A stretch of 64,000 bases of DNA from Sporosarcina sp. E16_8 (lineage in GTDB: Bacteria > Bacillota > Bacilli > Bacillales_A > Planococcaceae): assembly GCF_017347095.1 (NCBI RefSeq), contig NZ_JADPRZ010000002.1, positions 248,001-312,000 of the forward strand, in the 5' to 3' direction. A program made the position numbers and the translations under genes. The notes beneath the pieces are model-generated. The model searched no databases. It was not told where the DNA came from and saw only the letters and a program-made list of their open reading frames with translations. Shown piece after piece: positions 7,041-16,194 of the stretch. Positions within the stretch are counted from its first letter, which is position 1. Every line of letters starts with the position of its first letter.

Positions 7041-10000
7041 ATGAATCCTATCATTAACTTTGTCATGAAGAACAAATTGGCCGTTTGGCTTATCACGCTT
7101 ATAATAACTGCAGCCGGTATTTACTCCGGTTCGAAAATGAATTTGGAAACGATACCGGATATTACAATTCCTATCGTCAGCGTAACTACAGTCTACCCTG
7201 GCGCTACACCTGATCAGGTCGTAAATGAACTTTCCGAGCCGCTCGAAAAAGCTGTTAAAAGTTTAAATGGAGTTAAATCCGTCAGTTCTACGTCGTACCA
7301 AAATGCTTCATCCCTGCAAATCGAATATTCATACGGAACAGATATGAAACAAGCCGAAGATGATGTCAACGCAGCACTAAAAAATGTCTCGCTTCCAGAA
7401 GCCGCAATGGATCCGAGTGTCGGAAGGATTAGCATCAATGCATTTCCAGTCCTCGCTCTTAGTGTTTCAGACAGTAGCTCCAATCTTGAACAGTTAACGT
7501 TGAAAGTTCAAGACATGTTGGTTCCTGAATTGGAAGGTATTGATGGTGTTTCAAGTGTTGCAGTTTCAGGGCAACAAATTGAAGAAGTCCTTCTAACTTT
7601 CGATAAAGAAAAGTTAGCCGCAAATAATTTAGACGAAAATACAGTAAAACAAATTATAAAAGGCTCGGATATAACGATGCCACTTGGTTTGTTCCAATTC
7701 ACTGGAGAAGAACAATCAGTCGTCATTGACGGCAACATTACAACAGTTGAAGATTTAGAAAACATGTTGATTCCTTTAATGCCAATTGGTACCCCTGCCT
7801 CCGCACCACCAGCGGCGGGAACGAATCCAGTAACTACTGCACCACCTGCTGGAGCGGACTCTGCAAGTTTCCAACTACCCTCTATTAAGCTAGGTGAAAT
7901 TGCAACAATTGAACATGTCGGAAAAGCAGAATCCATTTCTAGAACGAACGGCAAGGAAGCCATTGCTGTTCAAGTTGTAAAATCGCAGAATGCCAATACG
8001 GTAACTGTTGTCGATAAAGTAAACGAGCTGATGACACAGTTTGAAAAAGAAAACGACGGCGTCAAGATATCTACCACTCTTGACCAAGGTGAACCTATTC
8101 AACAATCCGTTGATACGATGATTAATAAAGCATTATTCGGTGCGCTCTTTGCCGTAATTATTATTATGCTTTTCCTTCGTAACTTCAAATCTACGATTAT
8201 ATCGATTGTGTCAATTCCAATGTCACTGCTAATTGCAATCATGTTCTTGAAGCAGCTCGACATTACATTGAATATGATGACACTCGGTGCAATGACCGTT
8301 GCAATTGCACGTGTAATCGATGACTCTATTGTTGTCGTTGAAAATATATTTAGAAGAATGTCCCTTCCAGGTGAAAAGTTAAAAGGTAAGGAACTCGTAC
8401 GAGAAGCGACAAAAGAAATGTTTAAACCCATCATGTCGTCTACACTCGTTACAATCGCAGTCTTCTTGCCAATCGCTTTAGTCAGCGGCATGATTGGTGA
8501 ATTGTTCATGCCATTCGCTTTGACAATTGTATTCGCACTGCTCGCTTCTCTTATTGTTGCGATTACAATTGTGCCAATGCTCGCACATTCTTTATTCAAA
8601 AAACAACTTTACTCAACTACTAATAGCCATATTGAAAAACCTAGTAAGATGGCCGCTTTTTATAAAAAAGTATTGAACTGGACGTTAAATCACAAATTGA
8701 TCACATCCGTCATTTCAATCGCACTGCTTGTCGGCAGCCTATTCCTGGCTCCTGTCATTGGTGTCAGTTTCCTACCCGATGAAGAACAAAAAACAATGTA
8801 CATCACGTACACACCTGAACCTGGAGAAACGCTCGATACTGTCAACAGCAATGTTGAATTAGCGGAGAACTATTTAATGGATTTGAAAGATGTTGACGTC
8901 GTGCAAGCTTCAGTCGGCGGAGAAAATCCGATGGCACCTGGTGCTTCAAACGGGGCTCTCATGTTTGTGACATTCGATAATGATACGGCTGAATTTACAA
9001 AGGTGAAAGAAAAAACAATTCTTGAACTCCAAAAGCTATCTACAAAAGGTGAATGGAAATCACAAGACTTTTCTACAAGCGGTTCAAGTAATGCAGTGAG
9101 TTATTACGTTTACGGAAATAACTTGAACGACATCGAACCTATTGTTGAAAATATAGAAAAAATAATGAGTAACAACAACGATTTAAAGAATGTTAAAACA
9201 AGCTTAACAAGAAAATATAAAGAATATACACTCGTTGCCAATCAAGAGAAATTAACAGAGTACGGGTTAACTGCTGCACAAGTCGGTATGGTTCTCTATC
9301 CGAGTAATCAGCAAGAAGTGTTAACTAAAATCGAAGAAGGCAATAAAACAATCGAAGTATTAATAAATCAAGAAAAGAAAGAACATAAAACAATCGAAGA
9401 ACTATTGAAAGAAAAAGTTCAGTCACCTCTTGGCATGGAAATAGTCATTTCTGAATTGGTAGACATCCAAGAAGGAACAACATCTGACACAATTTCACGT
9501 AAAGACGGTAAATTATTCGCAAGTGTTTCAGCAGAAATAACGACGAAAGATGTCGCAAAAACGTCAACAGCTATTCAGAAAGATGTTGACGATCTCAAGA
9601 TTCCATCAAATGTAACAGTTAGTACAGCTGGAGTAACAGAAGACATCACAGAAGCGTTTACACAGCTTGGACTCGCGATGCTTGCTGCGATCGCTATCGT
9701 GTATCTAATCTTGGTCATCACATTTGGCGGAGGACTCGCACCACTAGCAATCTTGTTCTCCCTCCCATTCACTGTAATCGGAGCCTTGGTTGGTCTATGG
9801 ATTGCTGGCGAAACCATCAGCGTTTCCGCAATGATTGGTCTGCTAATGCTTATCGGTATCGTCGTGACGAATGCGATTGTGTTAATTGACCGTGTTATTA
9901 ATAAAGAAAAAGAAGGACTTACAACAAGGGATGCTATTTTGGAAGCCGGCTCTACGAGACTCCGTCCAATCCTTATGACCGCACTCGCTACAATCGGTGC

Positions 10001-10175
10001 ATTGATTCCATTGGCTATCGGTGCAGAAGGTAGCGGACTCATTTCCAAAGGACTCGGTGTTACGGTTATCGGTGGATTAACGAGCTCAACATTGCTCACG
10101 CTTATCTTCGTACCGATTGTCTATGAGTTTTTAGGGAAGTTCCGAAAAAAAGAGAAGAAAAATAAAAAAGCATAA
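7041..10175 (+). CDS. swrC: RND-family exporter, SwrC/YerP-like (HAE1)
   Basis: Proton-driven inner-membrane exporter of 1044 residues, the normal length for SwrC, which exports surfactin and other amphiphiles in B. subtilis. It has the twelve-TM RND layout with two large extracellular loops. The TM4 signature 'VIDDSIVVVENIF' keeps the paired Asp of the proton relay. The first porter loop has a Pro/Ala-rich insert around residues 248-273. The ATG at 7041 is chosen over a TTG at 7008 because TTGGAGG lies 7 nt upstream. As a Gram-positive RND protein it needs no outer-membrane channel. It is divergent from yerO and followed by a strong terminator, so monocistronic. Confidence 0.92.
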   Translation: MNPIINFVMKNKLAVWLITLIITAAGIYSGSKMNLETIPDITIPIVSVTTVYPGATPDQVVNELSEPLEKAVKSLNGVKSVSSTSYQNASSLQIEYSYGTDMKQAEDDVNAALKNVSLPEAAMDPSVGRISINAFPVLALSVSDSSSNLEQLTLKVQDMLVPELEGIDGVSSVAVSGQQIEEVLLTFDKEKLAANNLDENTVKQIIKGSDITMPLGLFQFTGEEQSVVIDGNITTVEDLENMLIPLMPIGTPASAPPAAGTNPVTTAPPAGADSASFQLPSIKLGEIATIEHVGKAESISRTNGKEAIAVQVVKSQNANTVTVVDKVNELMTQFEKENDGVKISTTLDQGEPIQQSVDTMINKALFGALFAVIIIMLFLRNFKSTIISIVSIPMSLLIAIMFLKQLDITLNMMTLGAMTVAIARVIDDSIVVVENIFRRMSLPGEKLKGKELVREATKEMFKPIMSSTLVTIAVFLPIALVSGMIGELFMPFALTIVFALLASLIVAITIVPMLAHSLFKKQLYSTTNSHIEKPSKMAAFYKKVLNWTLNHKLITSVISIALLVGSLFLAPVIGVSFLPDEEQKTMYITYTPEPGETLDTVNSNVELAENYLMDLKDVDVVQASVGGENPMAPGASNGALMFVTFDNDTAEFTKVKEKTILELQKLSTKGEWKSQDFSTSGSSNAVSYYVYGNNLNDIEPIVENIEKIMSNNNDLKNVKTSLTRKYKEYTLVANQEKLTEYGLTAAQVGMVLYPSNQQEVLTKIEEGNKTIEVLINQEKKEHKTIEELLKEKVQSPLGMEIVISELVDIQEGTTSDTISRKDGKLFASVSAEITTKDVAKTSTAIQKDVDDLKIPSNVTVSTAGVTEDITEAFTQLGLAMLAAIAIVYLILVITFGGGLAPLAILFSLPFTVIGALVGLWIAGETISVSAMIGLLMLIGIVVTNAIVLIDRVINKEKEGLTTRDAILEAGSTRLRPILMTALATIGALIPLAIGAEGSGLISKGLGVTVIGGLTSSTLLTLIFVPIVYEFLGKFRKKEKKNKKA

Positions 10176-10187
10176 ATAATAGGAATT

Positions 10188-10235
10188 AGCCTGTCACACT
10201 ACGCGACTGATTCGTAGTAGTGGCAGGCTTTTTTT
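10188..10235 (+). terminator. swrC terminator
   Basis: AGCCTGTCACACTACG pairs with CGTAGTAGTGGCAGGCT (one bulge) around a short loop and is followed by seven T. Confidence 0.85.
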
Positions 10236-10259
10236 AAAAAACCTTATCATTCCGCATAG

Positions 10260-10378
10260 TTGACTTTCCATTCGTAATCATGTAAATTATTAAATAATAC
10301 ATGCATTGAAGAGAAAAGTAATGTGATGAATTCCGTCCTTTTCAATCGGTTAACGATTGATTTGAGCGGAATTTTTTT
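10260..10378 (+). promoter_or_regulatory. Promoter plus attenuator-like hairpin before the SAM hydrolase gene
   Basis: TTGACT (10260-10265), 17-bp spacer, TAAATT (10283-10288) predict a transcript starting near 10295. It then meets a two-part hairpin: AATTCCG/CGGAATT outside and TCAATCG/CGATTGA inside (10329-10373), followed by seven T (10372-10378). This sits about 45 nt before the next start codon, while swrC already has its own terminator, so the hairpin may attenuate the downstream gene. It may also be only a second terminator. Confidence 0.45.
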
Positions 10379-10422
10379 GTTCCTCACTTTCATAAACTAT
10401 AGTAATGAGGAGTGGATTTGTA

Positions 10423-11283
10423 ATGACAACAGGTTTATTAGTTTTCCAATCAGATTTCGGAAAAAGTGATGGTGCAGTTAGTGCAATGCATGGCGTAGCA
10501 AACTCCGTTCAACGTGGAATTCCTATTTTTGAAATCACACATCTAATCCCTCAATTCAATATTTGGGAAGCTTCCTATCGTTTATTACAGTCAATCGGTT
10601 ATTGGCCAAAGGAAACGGTATTCGTATCAATTGTCGATCCAGGCGTAGGATCTAACCGGCGTGCGATCGTTGCGAAGACTGCAGATGATCACTATATTAT
10701 TACCCCAGATAACGGGACGTTAACGCATGTGTTGCAATTCATCAAAATAACGGAAATTCGAGAAATCGATGAATCGAAAAACCGACTTCCTAACTCAGGT
10801 GAATCGCATACCTTCCATGGACGGGATATATTCGCTTACACGGGCGCACGGCTCGCTGCTGGTATTATCCAATTTGAAGACATTGGTGAACCAGTTGATC
10901 CATCAACAGTAATTGCATTACCGTTGAAATTGTCCACTATTGCGGATGAAACAATTGCAGGTATAGTCGATATTATCGACCGTCCCTTCGGCAATCTATG
11001 GACGAATATTAGCCGTAGTCAATTTAAGGAAATTGTAGAACAGCATGGCGATTCGATAGAAGTTTCAATAACGACAGATGGCCGTACTATCTACAACAAC
11101 ATCATGACATACGGCCGATCATTTGCAGACTTGCATATCGGTGAGCCACTCGTTTATGTGAACTCACTTGACAACATCGGTATTGCCATCAATCAGGGAT
11201 CGTTTGCAGATGCCTATCGTGTGGGCACAGGAACAAACTGGGAGATCGTTATTCGCAAGGCACCTAGAATTGTCTATGACTAA
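10423..11283 (+). CDS. SAM hydroxide adenosyltransferase (DUF62 family)
   Basis: The DUF62 family cleaves S-adenosylmethionine using activated water, giving adenosine and methionine, and is related to fluorinase/chlorinase. The 286-residue protein carries the family blocks 'LVFQSDFG' (residues 6-13), 'VSIVDPGVG' near residue 73, 'TPDNGTL' near residue 100 and 'SHTFHGRDIFA' near residue 130 with the RD motif of the adenosyl site. The ATG at 10423 has GAGGAG 10 nt upstream; an ATG at 10405 has none. It stands alone, behind an attenuator-like hairpin, and ends in a bidirectional terminator. The halogenase reaction is unlikely, since free-living Bacillales members of this family are hydrolases. 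Confidence 0.88.
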   Translation: MTTGLLVFQSDFGKSDGAVSAMHGVANSVQRGIPIFEITHLIPQFNIWEASYRLLQSIGYWPKETVFVSIVDPGVGSNRRAIVAKTADDHYIITPDNGTLTHVLQFIKITEIREIDESKNRLPNSGESHTFHGRDIFAYTGARLAAGIIQFEDIGEPVDPSTVIALPLKLSTIADETIAGIVDIIDRPFGNLWTNISRSQFKEIVEQHGDSIEVSITTDGRTIYNNIMTYGRSFADLHIGEPLVYVNSLDNIGIAINQGSFADAYRVGTGTNWEIVIRKAPRIVYD

Positions 11284-11300
11284 CAGTAGCAAATCAAACT

Positions 11301-11344
11301 AAAAGAGCTAACGTGGAATTTTTCATCCTCGTTAGCTCTTCCCA
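11301..11344. terminator. Bidirectional terminator
   Basis: AAGAGCTAACG and CGTTAGCTCTT form a perfect 11-bp stem between two convergent genes. Confidence 0.75.
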
Positions 11345-11776
11345 TTATATCAATCGTTTGTCGATTTCTTCCTCATCGAATTTAACGCCAAGCAGTGTAT
11401 TCATTTTCACTTTTGCTTTATTTTTTACATCGCCATCAATATGAGAAATCACTTTAAATACGGCTGCCGCTATGACACCGGCGTCATCCACTAGCCCGAT
11501 GGCTGGTATGAAATCCGGAATGAGGTCGAGCGGAAATATCAGATAGCTGAGCGCACCAACAATAATCATTTTTGTCGATTTGGGAACCTTTGGGTTTTTT
11601 GCAACATAGTAAAGGAGCAAGCTATAATAGACTGTTGTCTTCCCCACCTGTTTACCATATTTCATCACTTTTCCCCAAAACTTTTCGTCTGAATAATGAT
11701 TCTTTGTTTCCTTCATACTAGACTCCGGATCAAAGTTCTTCAATTTATTTTCATATTCTTTCTGTTTTCTCGTCAT
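11345..11776 (-). CDS. YkvA-family DUF1232 membrane protein
   Basis: A 143-residue protein with the DUF1232 signature 'YLIFPLDLIPDFIPAIG' followed by 'LVDDAGVI' near residues 85-115, the usual re-entrant membrane motif of the YkvA family. The N-terminal 50 residues are charged and probably cytoplasmic. The ATG at 11776 has GGGGGGGA 6 nt upstream. Function in the family is not established. It is monocistronic. Confidence 0.85.
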   Translation of the reverse strand: MTRKQKEYENKLKNFDPESSMKETKNHYSDEKFWGKVMKYGKQVGKTTVYYSLLLYYVAKNPKVPKSTKMIIVGALSYLIFPLDLIPDFIPAIGLVDDAGVIAAAVFKVISHIDGDVKNKAKVKMNTLLGVKFDEEEIDKRLI

Positions 11777-11824
11777 ATTGTCCCCCCCAATTAGTGCTAG
11801 TTACATTAATTCTACACCGAACGA

Positions 11825-11880
11825 CGCTATGTGTCATTCGATAGCTCTAGAATCCTCCTTGCCTGAATGACACGTTAGCT
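11825..11880. other. Hairpin in a 335-bp gene-free gap
   Basis: GTGTCATTC (11831-11839) pairs with GAATGACAC (11865-11873), flanked by GCTA/TAGC. There is no T-run on either strand. The remainder of 11777-12111 holds no gene I can support. Confidence 0.35.
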
Positions 11881-12111
11881 ATTTCAAGACACAAACGTAC
11901 CAAAACACGTCCGAGATTCACTCATTTACGCGAATTGGTTCGATTGCCAAACTTTTATGGCTGCTTCCGTTAAGTACATAAAGTATCAATTTTTCGCCGG
12001 GGTACAATTTTAAAGTAGGTATTATTTTATTCTTACAAGCCATTTTCCTACTTTCCTAACTCATTTTAACATATGATGTACTACTCTATTGAGAAGGAAA
12101 GGACGTAACCA

Positions 12112-12723
12112 GTGGATTTACCAGTATCAATTGCAACAAAAAGACTGCCCCACGCATTAAAGGATGTTAAAGTGTATTATCCTGTTGTTACCCAATTACC
12201 AAATCAAAATGCGCAAAGCACTATTAATCATGCCATTATAACGACTCTGAATAACATACTAGTCGAGCAAAGTTTTTACGATAAAGACCTCGTGGAGTTG
12301 CTTGCCTATTTCGAGTTAAAGAACAATCAACGCGGCATTCTTAGTTTGAATCTCATCGTCTATTCATATACAGGCGGTGCACATGGGATGACTATTATTA
12401 AATCACTGACCTTTGATACAAAAAATGGAAAACAATACGAGTTGAAGGATTTGTTCAAAAAGGGTAGCGACTACAAGAAAAAATTGTCGGATATCATAAA
12501 TCGGCGAATTAAAGACTGGAATATCGATGTGCTTGAACCATTCAAAGAAATCCGTAGTGACCAGGATTTCTATATTGCGGATACCTCTCTCGTTATTTAT
12601 TTCCAGCTTTATGAAATCACACCGTACTATTGGGGCTTTCCTTACTTCCCGATTCCAATTAAAGATCTAGCAGACATTATTAATCCTGACGGTCCATTAG
12701 ATCGAATGATGTCATTCACTTGA
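12112..12723 (+). CDS. DUF3298/DUF4163 (RsiV-like) domain protein
   Basis: A 203-residue protein with the DUF4163-DUF3298 arrangement: an N-terminal strand 'YYPVVTQLPNQNAQSTIN', then 'YSYTGGAHGMT' near residue 85, the Gly-rich signature of DUF3298, followed by 'YELKDLFKKGSDYKKKL' and 'FYIADTSLVIYFQLYEITPY'. This is the fold of the RsiV extracytoplasmic domain and PdaC, but there is no signal peptide or anti-sigma part, so it is presumably cytoplasmic here. The start is GTG at 12112 after GGAAAGGACG. It is monocistronic with a terminator behind it. Confidence 0.8.
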   Translation: MDLPVSIATKRLPHALKDVKVYYPVVTQLPNQNAQSTINHAIITTLNNILVEQSFYDKDLVELLAYFELKNNQRGILSLNLIVYSYTGGAHGMTIIKSLTFDTKNGKQYELKDLFKKGSDYKKKLSDIINRRIKDWNIDVLEPFKEIRSDQDFYIADTSLVIYFQLYEITPYYWGFPYFPIPIKDLADIINPDGPLDRMMSFT

Positions 12724-12750
12724 TGAACCCATAAGTGAATCCAAAATTAA

Positions 12751-12795
12751 ACCTATTGCTGATACTCCAATTTAGTTTCAACAATAGGTCTTTTT
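12751..12795 (+). terminator. Terminator after DUF3298 gene
   Basis: ACCTATTG and CAATAGGT pair across a 23-nt loop and are followed by CTTTTT. Confidence 0.55.
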
Positions 12796-12796
12796 C

Positions 12797-13118
12797 TTAT
12801 TTTTTCTTATCCCGATACCACAAAAGAAAACCAATCAATTTTCCGGTGAACGCGACTCCTCCACCAATTTAGTCACTCATTTTCCCAGTAGCTATCGCAA
12901 CACCCGTCTCATTAAGCCTTTCCATGTTTCTATCACATTAAAGAGGACTGTCTTCCCGTATTCGCCTAACAGAGTACTATTGTCTTTTATGTCAGTTACT
13001 CTGCCATTGAAAAAAGCTTGTGAACCTAAAAACCCTTCATCTACAAAAGGCTGCATTGCATATAAACAAGCCGCCGCAGGTACAGATAGCAGAAATAATA
13101 TGAGCTGTAGGACTAGAC
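12797..13118 (-). pseudogene. Remnant of a TIMP/NTR-like lipoprotein or membrane-anchored protein
   Basis: On the minus strand a frame reads 'LILFLLSVPAAACLYAMQPF' (signal peptide end), 'VDEGFLGSQAFFNGRVTDIK' and 'YGKTVLFNVIETWKG', after which the frame breaks. Shifting one base gives 'NETGVAIATGK', then a stop, and another frame ends in 'LIGFLLWYRDKKK', a C-terminal membrane anchor. This order (signal peptide, ACxCA-like start, F-x-G-x-V, V-x-F-x-V-x-x-T-W-K-G, T-G-x-G, C-terminal TM) matches a family of small Bacillales tissue-inhibitor-of-metalloprotease-like secreted proteins. At least one frameshift, one stop and a central deletion are present. There is no intact start. Confidence 0.5.
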
Positions 13119-13516
13119 ATAGTAATTCAACAAAAGAATTCCAGTTCTACATATTCAAGTGTATAATTTTATTTTTTAATAAAATATTCAGAAATTCACC
13201 CTTTCCTTCCCTCTCAATTAAACGAGTAATAAATATCCTCTTCATATGGCCCCAATTATTCTCCCCCATTAATATAGAGATATTTCTAATTAAGCATTCC
13301 AATATAAAGTATCTACAAACTATTTCCCCGGAAATAGTTTGTAATTACACCAATCAACGAAATTCAAAAAAATATTGATATCATTATTTTTTTCATAACG
13401 CTAAAACGTATTGAACGAACATAAAAGGCACCTTGATCGATGTAGTCGTATTTATATTACTGTGTTTGCAATGTAAGTTTGCGTCATAAGGCTCATAGGT
13501 TAGAGGATGGGGAGGA

Positions 13517-13890
13517 ATGAAACGAACACTTATAATGAGCGATTTTCTCGACGAAATAGAAATGTTTGAACGTCTATTAGTCGATGTGAAGTACGATCCA
13601 GATCACGATCAGCTCATTCTATTAGGTGATTATGTCGACTGGAGCCCGGCTAAAAAAGGTACTTGTTAAGGTTATCGAGCTAAAAACAGGAGAATCCCCC
13701 CGTCCTAAAGGGAATCAGTAAGACGTGATGATTTTAGACTTAACGACAAACGAGGATCAAGCTTGGAGTCATCGGGTAAATCGCTGCGCGGATAACAAAA
13801 CATTATAAAGTTACTGCCTCGGCGAAAACCAGATTATTGGCACCGATGATGGAGCTGTCTACAGTAGGCAATTTAACTGCTTATAATCAC
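13517..13890 (+). pseudogene. Decayed serine/threonine-type metallophosphatase
   Basis: An ATG with GGGGAGG upstream opens a 50-codon frame 'MKRTLIMSDFLDEIEMF' ... 'LILLGDYVDWSP' that ends at TAA 13667-13669. Intact PrpE/ApaH-like phosphatases have SDIHGE, GDYVDRGP and GNHE; here His is lost (SDFLDE), Arg is lost (VDWSP) and the third motif survives only as 'GNQ' in another frame, followed by 'DVMILDLTTNEDQAWSHRV'. The metal and phosphate ligands are thus gone and the frame is broken at least twice. This is a dead gene in the gap before the small phosphatase at 13956. Confidence 0.6.
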
Positions 13891-13955
13891 CCAAACGAAA
13901 GATTCGTTACTTAAAATGATATACTGATTACTACTACAAATCGAGGTGACCATCC

Positions 13956-14381
13956 ATGGCGAACAAGAAATATGCAGAATTAGTCCCAAACCGTATCTTT
14001 ATTGGCGGTGTAGATGCAATTGTTGACCTTCTTACCAATGAAAACATCGATGTAATTTATGATTTACGTGCAGAAGTGAAAGGAGGACTTTCAAGTGATA
14101 AAAGTATACATCAACCTATAGTAGATGATGCGGAGCAACAAGATGAGTCCATCCAATCTGCGGTAATAAGAGTTGTAGACGCATATAAAGATGGTAAGAA
14201 TGTCTACTTTCACTGCAATACAGGCCGTGGTAGAGCAGGAACAATTGCTACTGCAACATTATTGGAACTCGGACTAGCTGATTCCATTGATGAAGCCGAA
14301 CAACAAGTGAAAGTAATACACCCCACTATTAAATTAAAACCTCAATTTAAAGATGCACTGAAACGAATTTACGAAAAATAA
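13956..14381 (+). CDS. Dual-specificity/tyrosine-type protein phosphatase
   Basis: A 141-residue cysteine-dependent phosphatase. The P-loop 'HCNTGRGRAG' near residues 88-97 gives the HCxxGxxR signature with nucleophile Cys and phosphate-binding Arg, and an upstream Asp in 'DLRAEVKGG' could be the general acid. The overall small size and the 'FIGGVDA' beginning resemble DSP-like proteins that regulate sugar or protein phosphates. The ATG at 13956 has GAGGTGACC upstream. It is monocistronic and ends at a terminator. The substrate is unknown. Confidence 0.8.
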   Translation: MANKKYAELVPNRIFIGGVDAIVDLLTNENIDVIYDLRAEVKGGLSSDKSIHQPIVDDAEQQDESIQSAVIRVVDAYKDGKNVYFHCNTGRGRAGTIATATLLELGLADSIDEAEQQVKVIHPTIKLKPQFKDALKRIYEK

Positions 14382-14404
14382 TAGAAGTCAATGCATCAGA
14401 GAAT

Positions 14405-14441
14405 AAGCCTGCCTCCCTACTATCATGGAGACAGGTTTTTT
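14405..14441 (+). terminator. Terminator after the phosphatase gene
   Basis: CCTGCCTCC and GGAGACAGG pair with one mismatch and are followed by TTTTTT. Confidence 0.7.
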
Positions 14442-14470
14442 CGTATGATTCTGAGTCCTATTTTATTCAA

Positions 14471-15673
14471 TCAACTAGCTGATTCCCCATCCACCGGTTC
14501 TATATCTTTCCTCTTCCACCTAAACACCATATAAAGGATAAAAACAACAAGTACAAGAGTACCTGATGTCATGTAAACATACTGATAGCCGAAATGAAGG
14601 GCAATAAGTCCAAGTACAAACGATCCGATCGCAAGACCTAAATCAAAAAACGTGAAAAATGTAGCGGTTGCGTAGCCACTTCTTTCATGTTTTGTCGATT
14701 GAACTGCCAGTGTCTGTAAGCTTGGGACAAGTGCGCCATAACCAAACCCAACGAAAGCCCCTGCAACTAAAAAGGACAATGCAGAATCCATGTTCGCTAA
14801 CAGGATAAGCCCGATAGCAAAAAATATAAACCCAGGTATTAATACATATTGTGGCCCTTTTTCATCGAAAAGCCTCCCAGTAAACGGACGCGTTAGTAGC
14901 ATGACAACGGCGAATACGAGAAAGAAAGTACTCGCCAACGCCAAGAGTCCTTTTTCCTGTGCATAAATGGATAGATATGATAAAACACTCGCATAAGACA
15001 ACGCAATCAAACTTCCGAGTAGCGCCACTGGAATGGCACCTTTTTCAAATAGGTCCCCAATCGACAATTTACCTCTCACGTCACTTTTTTCTGGAATAAC
15101 ACCGGCTGGCGCCGATAGCGATGTCACCACACCAATAACCATAAAAATACTCAGCGCAATAAACAATACATCGAATGAATAGGATTGAATGATGGACAGT
15201 GCTATTAATGGTCCGAGAACAACGGCTAAATTTGTCGACATCGAGAAATAACCTAGACCCGCTCCCCTTCGCTTGATTGGGACAATATCTGCAGCAATTG
15301 AAATTGTCGACGTCGTAATTATGCTAAACCAAATTCCCTGTACAAAACGCAACACTAAAAGTCCTTCAAACGGCTGGATAAAATAATAGAGGGCTGTACA
15401 TATCAAATAAATGACAAGACTGATCCATAACATTTTTCGTTTTCCTACAACATCTAATACTTTTCCTGTAAACGGTCTGACAACAATTGCGGAAAGTAAG
15501 AAAACCGTCATTAATAAGCCTGCTTCTTCATCCGTTCGGTTCAACACCCCGATTGCATATAGTGGAAGAGTAGTTACAAGACCATAAAATACGATAAATA
15601 CAGATATGTTTGTAAAAAATAAACTGATAAATGGCCTTGTCCAAATAGGTTCTTTCTTTACCAAATTACTCAC
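14471..15673 (-). CDS. MFS transporter, YwoG-like
   Basis: A 400-residue, twelve-helix major facilitator. The loop 2-3 motif is 'GKVLDVVGKRK' near residue 72 (G-x-x-x-D-x-x-G-x-[KR]), and TM5 holds 'AVVLGPLIA'. The start is GTG at 15673, overlapping the end of the MarR gene by 8 nt, so the two are translationally coupled. The pairing MarR regulator then MFS resembles ywoH-ywoG of B. subtilis. It is probably a drug or metabolite exporter under MarR control, but the substrate cannot be read from sequence. Confidence 0.82.
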   Translation of the reverse strand: MSNLVKKEPIWTRPFISLFFTNISVFIVFYGLVTTLPLYAIGVLNRTDEEAGLLMTVFLLSAIVVRPFTGKVLDVVGKRKMLWISLVIYLICTALYYFIQPFEGLLVLRFVQGIWFSIITTSTISIAADIVPIKRRGAGLGYFSMSTNLAVVLGPLIALSIIQSYSFDVLFIALSIFMVIGVVTSLSAPAGVIPEKSDVRGKLSIGDLFEKGAIPVALLGSLIALSYASVLSYLSIYAQEKGLLALASTFFLVFAVVMLLTRPFTGRLFDEKGPQYVLIPGFIFFAIGLILLANMDSALSFLVAGAFVGFGYGALVPSLQTLAVQSTKHERSGYATATFFTFFDLGLAIGSFVLGLIALHFGYQYVYMTSGTLVLVVFILYMVFRWKRKDIEPVDGESAS

Positions 15674-16076
15674 TTCTTTCCTTGTCCAACTTTTGCAATA
15701 GCCCTATAAGTATCTCTTGTTCTTCGCTCGATAGATCTTTTAAAAATTCATTTTCAAACTGAATAATCGAAGCCTCAATCACCGGAAATTTGACTACTGC
15801 TTCTTCTGATAAACGAACTATCTTTTCCCGACGGTCCTTTCCTTCATATGTCGTCAGCCATCCCAATTCCTCCAATCGGCTCACAGTTCGTGTAACCGTC
15901 GGGGCTTCTACATTCAAATACCTCCATATATTTGTTAATATCATTTCGTCATGTCGATGAACACAGTATAGTACTGTCCATTGTGATGCGAACAGATCAT
16001 ATTCTTTAAGCACTAAATTCAGTTCTTTACTTAATAATCGCGTCTTTTGAAAAACTTCATGGAATAGTGGATTCAT
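15666..16076 (-). CDS. MarR-family transcription regulator
   Basis: A 136-residue winged-helix regulator with 'WTVLYCVHRHDEMILTNI' leading into 'LNVEAPTVTRTVSRLEELGW' (recognition helix, residues 50-75) and the wing 'GKDRREKIVRLSEEA'. It is the first gene of the two-gene operon with the MFS transporter it presumably represses. The ATG at 16076 has AAAGGAG upstream. No convincing palindrome was found in the short upstream region, so the operator is not assigned. Confidence 0.88.
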   Translation of the reverse strand: MNPLFHEVFQKTRLLSKELNLVLKEYDLFASQWTVLYCVHRHDEMILTNIWRYLNVEAPTVTRTVSRLEELGWLTTYEGKDRREKIVRLSEEAVVKFPVIEASIIQFENEFLKDLSSEEQEILIGLLQKLDKERSE

Positions 16077-16156
16077 ATCTTCTTCTCCTTTATTTACCTA
16101 GGTAACTACAACATTATACTTCGGTATTCGGAACTTGTAAAGAAACAGAAATCAAT

Positions 16157-16194
16157 AAAACAGGCAACCCCTTTTATTGGGATTGCCTGTTTTG
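16157..16194 (-). terminator. Terminator after MFS exporter gene
   Basis: AAACAGGCAA and TTGCCTGTTT with GGG/CCC next to the loop form a long stem immediately after the stop codon at 16195, with TTTT on the minus strand. Confidence 0.75.

Noticed and set aside
12980..13378. Plus-strand 132-codon frame
   Set aside because: Composition is not protein-like and the minus strand of the same segment encodes the TIMP-like remnant.
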